Below are positions 62,327 to 64,000 of a stretch of DNA of 64,000 nucleotides, piece after piece. The first letter of the stretch is position 1, and each line of letters starts with the position of its first letter. Made by a program: the position numbers and the translations under genes. The notes under the pieces were generated by a model that saw nothing but the letters and a program-made list of their open reading frames with translations, was not told the origin of the DNA and did no database searches. This stretch comes from a bacterium (GTDB lineage: Bacteria > CLD3 > SB21), in contig WBUR01000013.1 in the NCBI GenBank assembly GCA_008933615.1, positions 1 to 64,000 on the forward strand. Reading direction: 5' to 3'.

Positions 62327-63058
62327 CTACTCATTGAGATTCCAGTCGTAGCTTGAATAGGACACCGATGCCGACCGATCAATCCTGACCCGCGAATACT
62401 TATTCAGGAAATCAATCAGACTTCCCTTTTTTATAAAATCTTTTTCGAACCAGTCGAAGATTTTTGAGACCTTAATGGCGCGGGAAGCAAACTCGTTTTT
62501 AGTATTATCATTGATGAATGCCGTAGCTTGTTCATCAAGCTGTTTATCCAATGGTGAAGCATCGAAGGCTTCATTCCGCAGATTCGGACAAGACCGCGAC
62601 GCGCACACGATCGCAAAATGAATACGCGGATCGTCGAACTCCTTTCGCAATATCTCGTGCTCAATATGGTTGAGCGTGTAGGGTGTGCCGCCGATATTTA
62701 TGAATTCGATATCCCAAGGAGACTTAAAAAAACCGCCTATATCTTTAATGCTTTTAACCGGATAGTTCTGAAGAATCAGACTGATCGTAAATGCGTTATA
62801 CGCGTTGATCCAATACGCTTTGCGTTCATTGCTCGTCCAATCGGCTTTAGGAGAATTATCACTGAGTAACTTGAGATACGAATCTAAAGCAGTTCTGTCT
62901 TTTAACATCTCACGGTAATTCACATTTCCTGAAGCCGAGACATTTTTTTGGAGAATGGCATTCCAAGTCTCATGGGAAACCTGACTCACCGATGGCTGAG
63001 CAACGATCGTCATAAATCCCGCCAGGGTTAATAGTAGCTTACTAAACATGAACAGCAT
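62327..63058 (-). CDS. DUF547-family secreted protein
   Basis: The 243-residue protein has a signal peptide (LLLTLAGFMTIVAQPSVSQ). The DUF547 core runs at about 70-190: YWINAYNAFTISLILQNYPVKSI (in parts), HIEHEILRKEF and IHFAIVCASRSCPNLRNEAF. The catalytic-looking Asn, His and Cys are conserved in the family, which has a papain-like fold by prediction; activity is unknown. It lies between arsM and a phosphate permease and may belong to the same arsenic or phosphate response. ATG 63049 is an alternative start. Confidence 0.86.
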   Translation of the reverse strand: MLFMFSKLLLTLAGFMTIVAQPSVSQVSHETWNAILQKNVSASGNVNYREMLKDRTALDSYLKLLSDNSPKADWTSNERKAYWINAYNAFTISLILQNYPVKSIKDIGGFFKSPWDIEFINIGGTPYTLNHIEHEILRKEFDDPRIHFAIVCASRSCPNLRNEAFDASPLDKQLDEQATAFINDNTKNEFASRAIKVSKIFDWFEKDFIKKGSLIDFLNKYSRVRIDRSASVSYSSYDWNLNE

Positions 63059-63139
63059 CCAAGGCTAATTAATGATTAACACAAAATAATAAACAAAAAA
63101 CGGTTAAGTGATTCGCGCCATCTAAATAGTTAATATTCT

Positions 63140-64000
63140 TCATAGAAAGTGGACAAGGCTCCAATACACGGTTGCGCTTATAACGGCCGCAACGGGAAGC
63201 GTAAGTATCCAGGACAACAAAATAGTACGAATGACTTTTAGATTAGATTCACCGGTTGCTGCTCCAATCCCAAAAAGGGAGCCTACGGATACGTGCGTAG
63301 TCGAAACCGGTAGTCCGTGAAAACTTGCGGTGGTAACGAGCAGGGACGTGACCAGATTTGCAGTAAACCCTTGCCCATCGTTCATCGCGGTAATTTTTTT
63401 GCTCATCGTCTCGGCAACTTTGCGCGCGTTCAGCCAACCCCCGAGTACGACAGCCAGAGTGATCAATAGGACATTCTGATTCGGGCTTAGCGCGCCCGCG
63501 AGCAAAAGGAGGCCGGCCATTTTCGGCGTATCGTTGAGTCCTCTTGCAAAACATACGATACCGGCCGTAACAAAATGCGCTGAGTTTAATAGCGATTGAA
63601 CGCTGACGCCAATCACAGATCCCACGTATTGTTCTTTGCAAAATTCAGTAGAATTAATATGTACAGTCATCGGCCGCGAAGGGTTATTGATCACGGCTGC
63701 CTGGCCGGATGATTGGAGAACGTACTCCGGATTTTCCTCCCCGATGCAGGCGCAGCTGGATTTAGCAATTCCTGTTGATTTTCTCACATGTCGAAATAAG
63801 ATATAAGTACCGTAACTCAATCCGGCCGCGAGCAGCGGACTTGCGATAAGCGGAAGAATAAAAACATCGCCTAACTTTCCGAAGTTAAATTGATATCCGA
63901 CTGCAACGACGCCGCATCCCGCCAATGCGCCTACCAGGCCATGCGTGGTCGAAATCGGCATTCCGATCAGCGTAGCAAGCATCACCGTGCCCGCTCCTCC
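63140..64000 (-). CDS. PiT-family inorganic phosphate permease (5' end beyond the window)
   Basis: The frame stays open to the window edge, so at least 286 residues are present and the start is missing. It shows the PiT repeats ATLIGMPISTTHGLVGALAG and SFHGLPVSTTHVSVGSLFGIG, and the signature FARGLNDTPKMAGLLL. The hydrophilic central loop carries several Cys (SSCACIGEE). It imports phosphate with a cation, and arsenate can follow the same route. Its place near arsM fits co-handling of phosphate and arsenate. Confidence 0.92.
   Translation of the reverse strand, partial: GGAGTVMLATLIGMPISTTHGLVGALAGCGVVAVGYQFNFGKLGDVFILPLIASPLLAAGLSYGTYILFRHVRKSTGIAKSSCACIGEENPEYVLQSSGQAAVINNPSRPMTVHINSTEFCKEQYVGSVIGVSVQSLLNSAHFVTAGIVCFARGLNDTPKMAGLLLLAGALSPNQNVLLITLAVVLGGWLNARKVAETMSKKITAMNDGQGFTANLVTSLLVTTASFHGLPVSTTHVSVGSLFGIGAATGESNLKVIRTILLSWILTLPVAAVISATVYWSLVHFL

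Noticed and set aside
1-64000. tRNA, rRNA, CRISPR arrays, known riboswitches and transposases
   Set aside because: None was recognised by eye on either strand; short or divergent RNA elements could still be missed without covariance searches.

Overview
The window looks like chromosome of a Gram-negative bacterium of the FCB assemblage (Ignavibacteriota, Calditrichota or a related lineage); this is an inference. Support comes from signal peptides ending in AQ, many outer-membrane barrels ending in an aromatic residue, BatD/BatE, DUF3078, a Fib_succ_major domain lipoprotein, and YncE-type propellers. Shine-Dalgarno motifs (AAGGAG, GGAGG) are strong, which argues against a typical Bacteroidia genome. 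I saw no rRNA, tRNA or CRISPR array.

Layout. 0-3.5 kb: envelope proteins and an M28 peptidase. 3.7-13.3 kb: a tightly packed run batD-batE-comEC-histidine kinase-NtrC-type regulator-murI. 13.3-23.3 kb: acyltransferase, MarC, HEAT protein, POT-like transporter, TonB receptor, a PAS kinase with LuxR-type regulator, a lone receiver protein, mscL and DUF3078. 23.4-28.8 kb: an AhpD-like gene behind a perfect FNR-type box, an RND pump, and a convergent Crp/Fnr regulator that could read the box. 28.9-34.2 kb (minus): biotin carrier, SDR, a deletion-scarred DUF1697 pseudogene, and a three-gene cluster resembling ceramide synthase, ceramide reductase and an IPC-synthase-like PAP2 enzyme. 34.5-48.4 kb: ordinary metabolism (thiolase, acyl-CoA dehydrogenase, FabI, VWA protein, RNA methyltransferase). 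48.4-54.2 kb (minus): an AT-rich accessory stretch of lipoproteins and glycine-zipper paralogues, with one nonsense pseudogene and one frameshifted mini-gene.

The most unusual part is 54.3-61.3 kb. Seven minus-strand genes, mostly overlapping or closely spaced, encode a GNAT protein, a homologue of cyanobacterial aldehyde-deformylating oxygenase (ADO), a homologue of cyanobacterial acyl-ACP reductase (AAR), a BtaA-like aminocarboxypropyltransferase, a fatty-acid desaturase, and an ABC ATPase with its permease. AAR and ADO are the two enzymes of cyanobacterial alkane synthesis. Here they sit with lipid-modifying and export genes, which suggests a dedicated pathway for an exported fatty-acid-derived or amino-lipid product.

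This island is bracketed by diverged direct repeats of the 3' end of arsM plus its downstream DNA. The intact arsM lies on one side. On the other, an orphan arsM tail has been captured out of frame as the C-terminus of the ABC permease. No integrase is visible. Beyond arsM lie a DUF547 protein and a PiT phosphate permease, a setting that fits arsenosugar-type arsenic metabolism.
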